A stretch of DNA of 64,000 bases from Gordonia hongkongensis (GTDB lineage: Bacteria; Actinomycetota; Actinomycetes; Mycobacteriales; Mycobacteriaceae), in contig NZ_CP095552.1 in assembly GCF_023078355.1 (NCBI RefSeq), forward strand, positions 1,798,001-1,862,000, given 5' to 3'. Positions 21,434 to 31,561 of the stretch are shown here, one piece after another. The translations under genes were made by a program, and so were the position numbers. Under the pieces are notes generated by a model. It did not search any database. It was not told the origin of the DNA and worked only from the letters and a program-made list of their open reading frames with translations. Position 1 is the first letter of the stretch, and each line of letters starts with the position of its first letter.

Positions 21434-22903
21434 ATGCCGATCCGGTACCTGACGGCCGATGAGGTCCGCGCCGCCGAGCGGGCGACGGGGAACCTGCTCA
21501 CCGACGGCGTCCTGATGCGCCGGGCGTCGCACGGCGTCGCCCGGGTGATCGCGGCAGAGCTGAGCCGGACCGGCGGATGTTATGGACGGCCGGTCGGGCT
21601 GGTCGTCGGTGCGGGGGACAACGGCGGCGACGCGCTGTTCGCCGGTGCCGAGCTGTGCCGCCGCGGCGTGCGGGTCGACGCGGTCCTGCTCGCCCCGGAC
21701 CGCGCCCACGCCGCCGGGCTGCGGGCATTCCGCGCCGCCGGCGGACGGATCGGCGAGCGGCTACCCGACGGCCTCGAGGTGATCGTCGACGGCGTGGTCG
21801 GACTCGGTGGCCAGGGGCCGCTGCGGGCGAACGCCGCCGAGGTCTTCGCGGCGGTCGGTCCGGAAACCACCGTCATCGCGGTCGACCTGCCGTCGGGCGT
21901 CGACGCCGACACCGGTGAGGTCCACGACCCGGCGGTCCGTGCCGACATCACCGTCACCTTCGGGGTCCTACGCCGCGCCCACCTGCTCGCCGCCCCACAG
22001 TGCGGGCGGGTCGTCCTCGTCGACATCGGCCTCGATGACGCCGGCCTCGGTGACCCCGCCGATTCGGCGCTCGCCACCTTGACCGACGACGAGATCGATT
22101 GGCCGACACCGGGTCCCGGGGACGACAAGTACACGCAGGGGGTGGTCGGGGTGATCGCCGGGTCGCATCGGTACCCCGGTGCGGCCGTCCTCGCCACCGG
22201 CGCGGCGGTGACCGCGACCTCCGGAATGACCCGGTTCGTCGGCTCCGCCCACGCCGAGGTGGTGGCGCAGTGGCCGGAGGTCGTCGCCACGCCCGACCTC
22301 GCCGGTGCCGGACGCGTGCAGGCGTGGGTCCTCGGCCCCGGCATGGGTACCGACGATGCGGCGGCGACGAGCCTGCGCACCGTCCTGGACACGGATCTGC
22401 CGGTCCTGGCCGACGCCGACGCGCTCACCCTGATAGCCCGCGACCCGGGCCTTGTCGACGGACGGACGGCACCGACGCTGCTGACCCCGCACGCCGGCGA
22501 ATTCGCCCGCTTGACCGGTACCGAACTGGGCGCCGACCGTCTGACCGCCGTCTCCGGTCTCGCCGCGCGGTGGGGCGTCACGGTGCTGCTCAAGGGACGT
22601 ATCACGCTGGTCGCCGACCCGACGGGTCACGTCCTGGGCAACGACGCGGTGTCGTCGTGGGCGGCGACCGCCGGGGCCGGCGACGTCCTGTCGGGGATCG
22701 CCGGGGCCCTGCTCGCCGCCGGGAGGTCGCCGCTGGTCGCCGGTGCGTCCGCGGCGCGCGTCCACGCCCGGGCGGCGCAGCTCGCGAGTGGCGGCGCGCC
22801 GATCGGGGCGTCGACGCTGCTGGCGGCGCTGCGGCCGGCGATCCGTGAGTTCACCACGCCGCCAGCGCGAACGCGAGCGGGTACAGCGCCGTCAGCACGC
22901 TGA
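21434..22903 (+). CDS. nnr: Bifunctional NAD(P)H-hydrate epimerase / ADP-dependent dehydratase
   Basis: Repairs hydrated NADH and NADPH. 489 residues with two domains: the YjeF-N epimerase (about 1-215; VVGAGDNGGDALFAG, DGVVGLGGQGPLR, VDLPSGVDADTGEV) and the ribokinase-like dehydratase (about 225-485; VLGPGMGTDDA, LLTPHAGEFARLTG, LLKGRITLVADP and the catalytic TAGAGDVLSGIAGALL). Fusion of both activities is usual in bacteria; the homologue is Rv3433c. Its 3' end overlaps the convergent membrane-protein gene by 53 bp. Downstream of glmS with 9 bp spacing, so probably cotranscribed. Confidence 0.95.
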   Translation: MPIRYLTADEVRAAERATGNLLTDGVLMRRASHGVARVIAAELSRTGGCYGRPVGLVVGAGDNGGDALFAGAELCRRGVRVDAVLLAPDRAHAAGLRAFRAAGGRIGERLPDGLEVIVDGVVGLGGQGPLRANAAEVFAAVGPETTVIAVDLPSGVDADTGEVHDPAVRADITVTFGVLRRAHLLAAPQCGRVVLVDIGLDDAGLGDPADSALATLTDDEIDWPTPGPGDDKYTQGVVGVIAGSHRYPGAAVLATGAAVTATSGMTRFVGSAHAEVVAQWPEVVATPDLAGAGRVQAWVLGPGMGTDDAAATSLRTVLDTDLPVLADADALTLIARDPGLVDGRTAPTLLTPHAGEFARLTGTELGADRLTAVSGLAARWGVTVLLKGRITLVADPTGHVLGNDAVSSWAATAGAGDVLSGIAGALLAAGRSPLVAGASAARVHARAAQLASGGAPIGASTLLAALRPAIREFTTPPARTRAGTAPSAR

Positions 22904-23330
22904 ACGCGGTGACCGACGACAGCACGATCGCGTCGGCGATGACGCCCGGGCGCCGAAAGGCGCCGTGCCAGACCCGCTGGACGAACGACACGACGAGACC
23001 CGCGCAGGCGACGATCGTCGCGAGTACTCCCACGCCGAAGGCGACGAGAGCCGCGACCCCGTACCCGTCGGCGGGTTCGCCCGCCATGGCGTGCCCGAGG
23101 GCGAGAAGGAAGAGCACCGCGGCCGTGGCGAACGCCACCCACCCGATGGTGTTGGCGGCCCACGACGTCAGCGATGCGCGCAGGCCCGGCCGACCGGGAG
23201 GCGCGGGCGGGACGACCGGGTCGACGGGCACGAAGCCGGCGGGCGTGAAGCCGGCGAGGTCGTGGGCTGGGCGCACGAGGCCGACCGGGGTGAGAACGGC
23301 GGGGTCCTGCGGATTCGAGTTCGTGTACAT
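22851..23330 (-). CDS. Small membrane protein with disordered N-terminus, unknown function
   Basis: 159 residues if started at ATG 23330, which has GGAAG 7 bp upstream; a GTG at 23378 would add 16 residues. The N-terminal 45 residues are Pro/Val-rich (PVGLVRPAHDLAGF, VVPPAPPGRPG). Three hydrophobic segments follow: IGWVAFATAAVLFLLALGHA (about 65-85), VAALVAFGVGVLATIVACAGLVVSF (cut across 95-120) and VLSSVTAFSVLTALYPLAFAL at the end. No enzymatic motif. The stop lies inside the convergent nnr gene. Family not recognised. Confidence 0.6.
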   Translation of the reverse strand: MYTNSNPQDPAVLTPVGLVRPAHDLAGFTPAGFVPVDPVVPPAPPGRPGLRASLTSWAANTIGWVAFATAAVLFLLALGHAMAGEPADGYGVAALVAFGVGVLATIVACAGLVVSFVQRVWHGAFRRPGVIADAIVLSSVTAFSVLTALYPLAFALAAW

Positions 23331-23504
23331 GGTGACTTCCGGTGGATGCGGCGGTTCGGGATCAGCGTCGGGGTCCACTCAACCGTCCTGCCCGACGCCG
23401 CACATCGGTGTGACTACTCAGACCATCTCCGCAGAACGACGCGCACCTCACGCCGGAGGCAGCCGGGACGAACCGCACCCGGCGATCTGGGACAATGGTC
23501 GACG

Positions 23505-24671
23505 ATGACTTCCCCTGCTCTGACCGCGACCGTGGATCTCGGCGCGATCGCCCACAACGTCGGCGTGCTGCGCGCCGCTTCGGGCGCTGACGTGATGGCG
23601 GTCGTGAAGGCCGACGCCTACGGCCATGGCGCCCTGCCGGTGGCCCGCGCCGTGCTCGCCGCCGGCGCCGCCGAACTCGGGGTCGCGCACCTCACCGAGG
23701 CGGCCGCGCTCCGCGCAGCCGGCATCGACGCCCCGATCACCGCGTGGCTGCACACGCCGGGAGCCGACTTCGCCGGAGCGATCGCCGACGGCATCGACAT
23801 CGCCCTCTCGTCGATCTCGCAACTCGACGCGGTGATCGCGGCGGCACACCGCACCGGCCGGTCCGCGGTCGTCACCGCGAAGGTGGACACCGGCCTCAAT
23901 CGGAGCGGCGTCGCGGTGGACGAATGGGCGGATTTCGCCGAGCGGGTGGCGAAGGCGCACGTCGATGGCTCGGTGGCCCTGCGTGCGGCGATGTGCCACC
24001 TCGCGCGCGGCGACGAACCCGATCACCCGCTGAACGACGCACAGGCGCAGCGGCTCGACGCCGCGGTCGCCGACCTGACCCGACTCGGCGCTGCACCGCA
24101 GGTGGTGCACATCGCCAATTCGCCTGCCGCGCTGACCCGTCCGGATCTCGCCCGCGACCTGGTACGGCCGGGGATCGCCGTCTACGGCCGGACCCCGGTA
24201 CCGGCACGCGGCGACTTCGGGCTGATCCCGGCGATGACCCTGACCGCGACCATCGCGCTCGTGAAGAGGGTCGCCGCGGGGCAGGGTGTGTCCTACAGCG
24301 AGACGTGGATCGCGCCGCGCGACACGGTGGTGGCCGTGGTCGCCGCGGGGTACGCCGACGGCGTGCCGCGACTGCTGTCGGGCCGGATCCGGGTCCGGAT
24401 CGGCGAGCGGATGTTCGACGGGGTGGGCCGGATCTGCATGGATCAGCTGGTCGTCGACCTCGGACCCGACGGCGCGGGTGTCCGCGAGGGCGACCAGGCC
24501 GAACTGTTCGGCACCGGCGCCTCGGGCGGCCCCACCGCGAAGGACTGGGCGGACGCGATCGGCACCATCGACTACGAGATCGTCTCCCAGGTCGGGACGC
24601 GCGTGGTCCGTCGTTACCTCGGCGAGAGGCAGGTCGGGCTCGCCGCCGAGACAACGGAGACCGGACAGTGA
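23505..24671 (+). CDS. alr: Alanine racemase
   Basis: PLP enzyme making D-alanine for peptidoglycan. 388 residues. The PLP lysine is Lys35 in VVKADAYGHG; the second catalytic base is Tyr264 in GVSYSETW; RPGIAVYGRTP and GRICMDQLVVD are standard active-site blocks. The start at ATG 23505 matches the conserved N-terminus (TATVDLGAIAHNV) and lies shortly after GACAAT (23491-23496), so its leader is very short or absent. The next gene overlaps by GTGA. The Rv3423c position. Confidence 0.96.
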   Translation: MTSPALTATVDLGAIAHNVGVLRAASGADVMAVVKADAYGHGALPVARAVLAAGAAELGVAHLTEAAALRAAGIDAPITAWLHTPGADFAGAIADGIDIALSSISQLDAVIAAAHRTGRSAVVTAKVDTGLNRSGVAVDEWADFAERVAKAHVDGSVALRAAMCHLARGDEPDHPLNDAQAQRLDAAVADLTRLGAAPQVVHIANSPAALTRPDLARDLVRPGIAVYGRTPVPARGDFGLIPAMTLTATIALVKRVAAGQGVSYSETWIAPRDTVVAVVAAGYADGVPRLLSGRIRVRIGERMFDGVGRICMDQLVVDLGPDGAGVREGDQAELFGTGASGGPTAKDWADAIGTIDYEIVSQVGTRVVRRYLGERQVGLAAETTETGQ

Positions 24672-25897
24672 GCGAGGCAGCAGTGGTGGAATCCGACCGG
24701 GTCGGACTGCTGGCCGGGGTGGCGGGGATCGCCGCCCTGGGCGGCATGGCAGCCGTCGGGGCAGCGCGCAACATCGCCCGCAAGAGCGTGGTGGGCCGTC
24801 CGGATCCGCACGCCGATGTCGATCTCACCGCGCTCTACCGCGAGCGGGGGACCACGGTCACCGCCGACGACGGGCTGGATCTCGCGGTGCGGATCGTCGA
24901 CCTCGGGACGGTGTCGGAAGGCTCCGTGCCCGACCTCACGATCGTGTTCGTGCACGGCTTCAGCCTCCGGTTGTCGAGCTGGCATTTCCAGCGCGAGCAA
25001 CTCGCCGCCGAGTGGCACGATCGCAACTACCGGCTGGTGTTCTTCGATCACCGGGGGCACGGGGAGAGCGACCCGGCCCCGACCGAGACCTGCACGATCG
25101 CGCAGCTGGCCGACGACGCGGCAGCGGTGATCCGTGCCACCGTACCTGTGGGACCCGTTGTCCTCGTGGGTCATTCGATGGGCGGGATGACGCTGATGGG
25201 GCTCGCGCGCCGGCACCCGGCATTGTTCTCGTCGCACGGTCCGGTCGCCGGGGTGGCGCTGGTGGCGACGGCGTCGCGCGGTGTCACCGACGCCGGACTC
25301 GGTGAGGGACTGCGCAATCCGGTGGTGGATGCCTTCCGGATGAGTGTGCGCCGCGCGCCGCGCCTGGTCCAGGCGGGCCGCGGACTGACCCGCGCCGCCC
25401 TCGAACCGGTGCTGGTCGCGGCGAGTTTCGGGCCGACGTTCTACAGTCCGGCCCTCGGCGCCGCGGTGGACACGATGATCCAGAGCACGCCGATCGAGAC
25501 CATCGTGAACTTCTTGCACGCCTTGGAGATCCACGACGAGTCGACCGCCCTGCCGGTGGTCGCCCAGGTGCCGACCACGGTCGTGTGCGGAGACCGGGAC
25601 CGGCTCACACCATTACGCAACTCGGTCCGGATGTACTCCCAGCTGGGCGCCGATTCCCGCCTGGTCGTCTCCAAGGGCGCCGGCCACATGGTCCAGATGG
25701 AGGAGCCCCGGCTCGTCAGCGACGCGATCGCCGAACTGGTGGATCGCGCGCGGATCGCTCTGCCGGCCCCCGTCGGCGCTGGTGGAAGCGAGGCCGCCGA
25801 TGAGCGGCGTGGGTCCCCGCGGTACGCGCGACCTCCCCGAGGTCGACGACACCGAGGCCTTCGGCGCCGAGCTGGCGTCGACCCTCGCAGCAGGTGA
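24668..25897 (+). CDS. Alpha/beta hydrolase, membrane-associated
   Basis: Up to 409 residues. The start is a GTG overlapping the alr stop. An N-terminal hydrophobic segment (VGLLAGVAGIAALGGMAAVGAA, about 12-33) suggests a membrane anchor. Hydrolase core: FVHGFSLRLSSWHFQ (oxyanion), FFDHRGHGES, nucleophile elbow GHSMGGMTLMG (about residue 172), TTVVCGDRDRLTP and KGAGHMVQMEEP with the catalytic His. The substrate is unknown. The last about 30 codons overlap tsaE by 98 bp in another frame, which is odd in an operon of ATGA overlaps; one extra C in the C5 run at 25767-25771 would end the gene exactly at ATGA with the tsaE start. The true C-terminus is therefore uncertain. Confidence 0.85.
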   Translation: MSEAAVVESDRVGLLAGVAGIAALGGMAAVGAARNIARKSVVGRPDPHADVDLTALYRERGTTVTADDGLDLAVRIVDLGTVSEGSVPDLTIVFVHGFSLRLSSWHFQREQLAAEWHDRNYRLVFFDHRGHGESDPAPTETCTIAQLADDAAAVIRATVPVGPVVLVGHSMGGMTLMGLARRHPALFSSHGPVAGVALVATASRGVTDAGLGEGLRNPVVDAFRMSVRRAPRLVQAGRGLTRAALEPVLVAASFGPTFYSPALGAAVDTMIQSTPIETIVNFLHALEIHDESTALPVVAQVPTTVVCGDRDRLTPLRNSVRMYSQLGADSRLVVSKGAGHMVQMEEPRLVSDAIAELVDRARIALPAPVGAGGSEAADERRGSPRYARPPRGRRHRGLRRRAGVDPRSR

Positions 25898-26276
25898 CGT
25901 GGTCATCCTCGACGGTCCGTTGGGCGCGGGAAAGACGGCGCTGGCCCGCGGGATCGGTGCCGGTCTCGGCGTCGAGGGGCGGGTGACCTCGCCGACGTTC
26001 ATCATCGCCCGCGAGCACCGGCCGGGCCGGCCCGACCGCCCGGGGATGGTCCACGTCGACGCCTATCGGCTCGGCGGTACGGGAAGCGGGTCCGGGATGC
26101 TCGACGAACTCGATGCCCTGGACCTGGACTCCGACCTGGACGAGGCGGTCGTCGTCGTCGAGTGGGGCGAAGGTGTGGCCGAGCGGCTCGCCGACCGGCA
26201 TCTGGTCGTGCGGCTGCGACGGGACACCGAAACCGATGTGCGACACGCCGAGTGGGAGTGGGTGAGCGCGGAATGA
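25800..26276 (+). CDS. tsaE: tRNA t6A synthesis ATPase TsaE
   Basis: P-loop ATPase that works with TsaB-TsaD to put threonylcarbamoyl on A37 of ANN-decoding tRNAs. 158 residues from ATG 25800; a GTG at 25782 would add six. Walker A is LDGPLGAGKTALARG (about residue 40), followed by VTSPTFIIARE and VVVEWGEGVAERL, all typical. It overlaps tsaB by ATGA at 26273-26276. In order with tsaB, rimI and tsaD, as in Rv3422c-Rv3419c. Confidence 0.94.
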   Translation: MSGVGPRGTRDLPEVDDTEAFGAELASTLAAGDVVILDGPLGAGKTALARGIGAGLGVEGRVTSPTFIIAREHRPGRPDRPGMVHVDAYRLGGTGSGSGMLDELDALDLDSDLDEAVVVVEWGEGVAERLADRHLVVRLRRDTETDVRHAEWEWVSAE

Positions 26277-26977
26277 GTCAGGGTCTGGTGCTGGCGGTCG
26301 ACACCGCCACCGATTCGGTGGTGGCCGGAGTGGCCGAACTGCGCGACGGTGAGGTGCGCGTGCTGGCCGAACGGGTGGTCGCCGACCACCGACGGCACGC
26401 GGAACTGCTCACCACCCTGGTCGCCGAGTGTCTTGCCGAATCCGGCACGGCCCGAACCGAACTGACCGCGGTTGTCGTCGGCTGCGGGCCCGGGCCGTTC
26501 ACCGGACTCCGGGTGGGGATGGCGACCGGCGCCGCCTTCGCCGACGCGCTGGGGATACCGGCGTATGGCGTGTGCTCCCTCGATGCGCTTGCCGTCGACG
26601 CCGGTCCGGACGACGCAGGATCGCGGGCTCTGGTGGTGACCGACGCGCGCCGGCGCGAGGTCTACTGGGCGCTCTACGAGGGTGGCCGCCGTGTGCGCGG
26701 CCCCGAGGTGACCGCGCCCGCGGTGGTCGCCGAGGAGCTCGCCCCCGATGTCGCCGGGGGGCGGATCGGTGCGGTGGCGGGTTCTGCGGCCCACCTCGAA
26801 CTCGCCGGCTGGACCGGTGATCCACCCGCGACCGGCGTGCCGACCGTACGCGGGGTGGTCATGGCGGCTGCCGCCGACATCGTCGCGGGCGCCGAACCCG
26901 AACCCCTTGTGCCGCTGTATCTACGACGCCCCGACGCGGTCGAGCAGAAGGCCCGTCGGGCGGGTGCGGCGCGATGA
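26273..26977 (+). CDS. tsaB: tRNA t6A synthesis protein TsaB
   Basis: Non-catalytic partner of TsaD in the t6A complex. 234 residues with the ASKHA-type N-terminus VLAVDTATDSVVAGV, the HAELL segment and VVGCGPGPFTGLRVGMATGAAFA (cut near residue 65-85), the conserved TsaB block. The C-terminal domain is shorter and variable. ATGA overlaps at both ends (with tsaE and rimI) show tight coupling. Confidence 0.94.
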   Translation: MSQGLVLAVDTATDSVVAGVAELRDGEVRVLAERVVADHRRHAELLTTLVAECLAESGTARTELTAVVVGCGPGPFTGLRVGMATGAAFADALGIPAYGVCSLDALAVDAGPDDAGSRALVVTDARRREVYWALYEGGRRVRGPEVTAPAVVAEELAPDVAGGRIGAVAGSAAHLELAGWTGDPPATGVPTVRGVVMAAAADIVAGAEPEPLVPLYLRRPDAVEQKARRAGAAR

Positions 26978-27483
26978 CCACACCGGAGCTGGTCATCGAC
27001 GCGCTCACCTTCGGTGACATCCCGCGCTGCGCCGCGCTGGAACGGCGGATGTTCGCCGACGACTCACCCTGGCCCGCCGCGGCTTTCCGCGCCGAACTCA
27101 ACGCCCCGTACAACACCTATTTCGCGGCTCGGGAGCGCCTCGGCGCCGACGTCATCGGTTACGCCGGGATCTCCACGCTCGGGCAACCCGACGCCTGGGA
27201 GTGCGAGATCCACACCATCGCCGTCGATCCGGACCATCGGGGACGGGGAGTGGGCCGGGCGCTGCTCGAGGCCATGCTCGCCGTCGCGGACGAGAACGAC
27301 GCCGCGGTGTTCCTGGAGGTACGCACCGACAACGAGGTGGCTATCGGGCTGTACTCACATCACGGGTTCAGCACCGCGGGTCTTCGCCGCAACTACTATC
27401 AGCCGTCCGGCGCGGATGCCTACACGATGTTGCGGCTCCCGGTGTCGGGCCGGCCGCTCGAACCGGAGGAGGGCCCGGCGTGA
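26974..27483 (+). CDS. rimI: Ribosomal protein S18-alanine N-acetyltransferase RimI
   Basis: GNAT acetyltransferase, 169 residues. Acetyl-CoA-binding motif A is visible as [21 protein letters not shown] (cut near residues 75-95), and the C-terminal [18 protein letters not shown] with DAYTMLR matches RimI proteins. The position between tsaB and tsaD is the standard actinobacterial order (Rv3420c). The start ATG overlaps the tsaB stop; the tsaD GTG overlaps its stop. Confidence 0.92.
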   Translation: MTTPELVIDALTFGDIPRCAALERRMFADDSPWPAAAFRAELNAPYNTYFAARERLGADVIGYAGISTLGQPDAWECEIHTIAVDPDHRGRGVGRALLEAMLAVADENDAAVFLEVRTDNEVAIGLYSHHGFSTAGLRRNYYQPSGADAYTMLRLPVSGRPLEPEEGPA

Positions 27484-28526
27484 TCGTTCTCGGCATCGAA
27501 AGCTCCTGCGACGAAACGGGTGTCGGCATCGTCCGGTGGACGCCGGGCGACGGCGACACACCCGGATTCGCGACGATGCTGGCCGACGAGGTCGCGTCGA
27601 GCGTGGACGAACACGCCCGGTTCGGCGGCGTGGTCCCCGAGATCGCCTCCCGAGCGCACCTGGAGGCGATCGTCCCCACGATGCGTCGGGCGCGGGAGGC
27701 GGCCGGGATCGACCGCCCCGACGCCATCGCGGTCACCATCGGGCCGGGACTCGCCGGCGCGTTGCTCGTCGGGGTGGCCGCGGCGAAGGCCTACGCACTC
27801 GCCTGGGACGTGCCGCTGTACGCGATGAACCATCTCGGCGGGCACGTCGCGGTGGACACCCTCGAGCACGGACCGATGCCGGAGTGCGTCGCACTGCTGG
27901 TCTCCGGTGGACATACGCACCTGCTGCACGTCACCGATCTCGCCGAGCCCATCGTCGAACTGGGCACCACGGTCGACGACGCGGCCGGGGAGGCCTTCGA
28001 CAAGGTCGCCCGCCTGCTCGATCTCGGTTTTCCCGGGGGGCCGGCGCTGGACCGCGTCGCCCGTGAGGGTGACCCGGGTGCGATCGCCTTCCCACGCGGT
28101 ATGACCGGTCCCCGCGACTCGCGGCACGACTTCTCCTTCAGCGGACTCAAGACCGCGGTCGCACGGTATGTCGAGAAATGCGTGCGCGACGGTGTGGAGG
28201 TACCGGTGGCGGACGTCGCGGCCTCGTTCCAGGAGGCGGTGGCGGACGTGCTGACGATGAAGGCAGTCCGGGCCTGCGGTGACCTCGGGGTGGACACCCT
28301 GGTCCTCGGCGGCGGTGCCACCGCCAATTCGCGCATCCGATCGCTGGCGGAGGAACGCTGCGCGGCGGCCGGGATCGACCTGCGGGTTCCGAAGCCGCGC
28401 CTGTGCACCGACAACGGCGTCATGATCGCGACGCTCGGCGCTCATGTGATCGGCGGGGGCGCGGCGCCCTCGCCGCTGACCGTGGCGTCGGACCCGGCGA
28501 TGTCGGTGCGTGTCAGTCAGCTGTAG
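27480..28526 (+). CDS. tsaD: tRNA threonylcarbamoyltransferase TsaD
   Basis: Transfers the threonylcarbamoyl group to tRNA A37. 348 residues. N-terminus [17 protein letters not shown]; metal-binding histidines in [10 protein letters not shown] (about residue 60) and [11 protein letters not shown] (about 115); nucleotide-binding [28 protein letters not shown] and [14 protein letters not shown]; and CTDNGVMIA near the end. GTG start at 27480, overlapping rimI. A strong terminator follows 10 bp after its stop and separates it from groES. Confidence 0.97.
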   Translation: MIVLGIESSCDETGVGIVRWTPGDGDTPGFATMLADEVASSVDEHARFGGVVPEIASRAHLEAIVPTMRRAREAAGIDRPDAIAVTIGPGLAGALLVGVAAAKAYALAWDVPLYAMNHLGGHVAVDTLEHGPMPECVALLVSGGHTHLLHVTDLAEPIVELGTTVDDAAGEAFDKVARLLDLGFPGGPALDRVAREGDPGAIAFPRGMTGPRDSRHDFSFSGLKTAVARYVEKCVRDGVEVPVADVAASFQEAVADVLTMKAVRACGDLGVDTLVLGGGATANSRIRSLAEERCAAAGIDLRVPKPRLCTDNGVMIATLGAHVIGGGAAPSPLTVASDPAMSVRVSQL

Positions 28527-28535
28527 CGGACGGAG

Positions 28536-28575
28536 CCCGGCCGTCTTCGCGGGGAGCGAACACGGCCGGGTTTTT
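28536..28575 (+). terminator. Rho-independent terminator after tsaD
   Basis: Inverted repeat CCCGGCCGT (28536-28544) / ACGGCCGGG (28562-28570) followed directly by TTTTT (28571-28575). It ends the alr-tsaD operon just before the groES control region. Confidence 0.85.
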
Positions 28576-28590
28576 GCAGCCTCCACCCTT

Positions 28591-28622
28591 GAGTGCTGGC
28601 ACTCGCATGTATAGAGTGCTAG
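28591..28622 (+). promoter_or_regulatory. CIRCE element (HrcA operator) for groES-groEL1, with an extra half-site
   Basis: CTGGCACTC (28596-28604), a 9-bp spacer and GAGTGCTAG (28614-28622) match the CIRCE pattern TTAGCACTC-N9-GAGTGCTAA with few changes at the outer ends. An additional GAGTGC at 28591-28596 forms a second compact palindrome GAGTGC-TG-GCACTC with the left arm. TATAGA at 28610-28615 overlaps the right arm and may be the -10, so HrcA binding would block transcription. No -35 with normal spacing is certain. Confidence 0.85.
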
Positions 28623-28721
28623 ATGGCGCTGACCGAAGCCTCGGACACCCGCGACGACGGGGTTTTGCAGGGCCGTGAACGTGCAGATTCTTTCTCAGTA
28701 CGAAAGTTGAGGACTCACATC

Positions 28722-29021
28722 GTGGCGAGCGTGAACATCAAGCCGCTTGAGGACAAGATCCTGGTGCAGGCCGTCGAGGCCGAGACGACCACCGCGTCGG
28801 GCCTGGTCATCCCGGACTCCGCCAAGGAGAAGCCGCAGGAAGGCACCGTCATCGCTGTCGGCGAGGGTCGGGTCACCGAGCAGGGCAACCGCGTCCCCGT
28901 GGACGTCAAGGAAGGTGACACCGTCATCTACAGCAAGTACGGCGGCACCGAGATCAAGTACGCCGGCGAGGAGTACCTGATCCTCTCGGCGCGCGACGTC
29001 CTCGCCGTCATCGGCAAGTAG
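28722..29021 (+). CDS. groES: Co-chaperonin GroES
   Basis: 99-residue lid of the GroEL chamber. N-terminus [14 protein letters not shown]; mobile-loop region [21 protein letters not shown] (cut near 20-38); and the C-terminal half [16 protein letters not shown]. The GTG at 28722 was chosen because it matches the family N-terminus and has GTTGAGGA about 9 bp upstream. HrcA/CIRCE control is read from the upstream element. 132 bp with a large hairpin separate it from groEL. Confidence 0.97.
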   Translation: MASVNIKPLEDKILVQAVEAETTTASGLVIPDSAKEKPQEGTVIAVGEGRVTEQGNRVPVDVKEGDTVIYSKYGGTEIKYAGEEYLILSARDVLAVIGK

Positions 29022-29073
29022 GACCGGCACCGAACTCCGGCCGAGTTAGACCCCGCGAGCCTTCATCGCGTCT

Positions 29074-29116
29074 CACATCGCCCCGGCGCCCCGTGCAGGG
29101 GTACCGGGGCGATGTG
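29074..29116 (+). other. Large hairpin between groES and groEL1
   Basis: Perfect 13-bp inverted repeat CACATCGCCCCGG (29074-29086) / CCGGGGCGATGTG (29104-29116) with a nested CCCC/GGGG inside the loop. No T-run follows, so it is not a simple terminator. It could slow RNA polymerase, mark an mRNA processing site or stabilise the 3' end of a groES message, giving unequal GroES and GroEL amounts. It ends 37 nt before the groEL ATG. Confidence 0.6.
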
Positions 29117-29150
29117 CGTTACGCCGACAGGCTCCCGTTGCAGAAAGTGA

Positions 29151-30770
<1,620 letters not shown>

Positions 30771-30796
30771 CGTAACTCCGCGCAGTTCGACGAACA

Positions 30797-30834
30797 CGAG
30801 AGCCGGGCATCCTCGCAGGGATGCCCGGCTCTCG
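30797..30834. terminator. Strong hairpin between convergent groEL1 and whiB3
   Basis: Perfect 16-bp stem CGAGAGCCGGGCATCC (30797-30812) / GGATGCCCGGCTCTCG (30819-30834) with a 6-nt loop. No long T-run on either side. The symmetric position, 26 bp after groEL1 and 35 bp from the whiB3 stop, suits a bidirectional terminator. Confidence 0.75.
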
Positions 30835-30869
30835 CGGTCGTGGTCTGGTCGGGTTCGACGCCCCTGGCC

Positions 30870-31166
30870 TCAGCTGGCCATCCGGCGGCCGACGCCCCGC
30901 TTCATCAAGATGCTGCGCTCGGATTCGGACAGTCCGCCCCAGATGCCGTACGGCTCCGCCACCGCGAGTGCGTGCTCCCGGCATTGCGCGATGACCGGGC
31001 ACTGGTGGCACATCTCTTTGGCGCGTCGCTCACGCTGCGCTCGGGCGCGGCCGCGTTCGCCGTCCGGATGGAAGAACATCGACGAGTCGACGCCGCGGCA
31101 GAGTCCTGACATCTGCCAGTCCCAGATGTCAGCGTTGGGGCCGGGGAGATGATTGGGCTGAGGCAT
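30870..31166 (-). CDS. whiB3: WhiB-family [4Fe-4S] transcriptional regulator, WhiB3-like
   Basis: 98-residue redox-sensing regulator. The four cluster cysteines are Cys23, Cys53, Cys56 and Cys62 (C-x29-C-x2-C-x5-C), followed by the GIWGG turn (74-78) that contacts the primary sigma factor and a basic C-terminus (MKRGVGRRMAS) that binds DNA. AAGGAGT 8 bp upstream is a strong ribosome binding site. Assignment to WhiB3 comes from sequence and from its place between groEL1 and the Rv3415c-like/sigD genes, the M. tuberculosis order. Confidence 0.9.
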   Translation of the reverse strand: MPQPNHLPGPNADIWDWQMSGLCRGVDSSMFFHPDGERGRARAQRERRAKEMCHQCPVIAQCREHALAVAEPYGIWGGLSESERSILMKRGVGRRMAS

Positions 31167-31561
31167 GACAGCTACTCCTTGTCGTGGGCCGCACCGGGGT
31201 GCTTCGGTGGGAAACGTCGATTTCCTGCAACGCTGAACTCACATTAAGCGGGCCTGAGAAATTGCGTCAATAGCCCTGAAATGGGACCGGATTGCTGCGA
31301 AAGTCTCAGAAATGTTAACGGCGGGTTAGGTGATCGCGGTTGGATAGCACAGCGCGGATGCGTCGTTGCGGTGCCCCCTGATCCGGGGTGACCGACCCGG
31401 TGTGACCTGCAATGATGACTGCCGGGTCCAGGTGTCTGTCCAGTGCGTCGGACGTAGGGGTGTGGTGACGTCGATCGAACCGATTTACACGGCGGAAATC
31501 TTCCGATGATGCACCCGTGATCTGTCCAGAGAATTAACGTTGGGAATCGTTCGTTAAATTC
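31167..31561. promoter_or_regulatory. 395-bp divergent regulatory region, whiB3 / Rv3415c-like gene
   Basis: No ORF with coding character. It is clearly more AT-rich than its surroundings between 31220 and 31330 and between 31480 and 31560, where the promoters of the two divergent genes should be. It includes the whiB3 promoter described separately; TAAATT at 31555-31560 lies too close to the ATG at 31562 to be its -10, which would favour the GTG at 31583 as start if that box is used. No obvious operator repeat or RNA fold was found. Confidence 0.6.
31241..31270 (-). promoter_or_regulatory. whiB3 promoter
   Basis: On the minus strand TTGACG (31270-31265) and TAATGT (31246-31241) are separated by 18 bp, a good sigma-A type promoter about 75 bp upstream of the whiB3 ATG. 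Confidence 0.5.
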
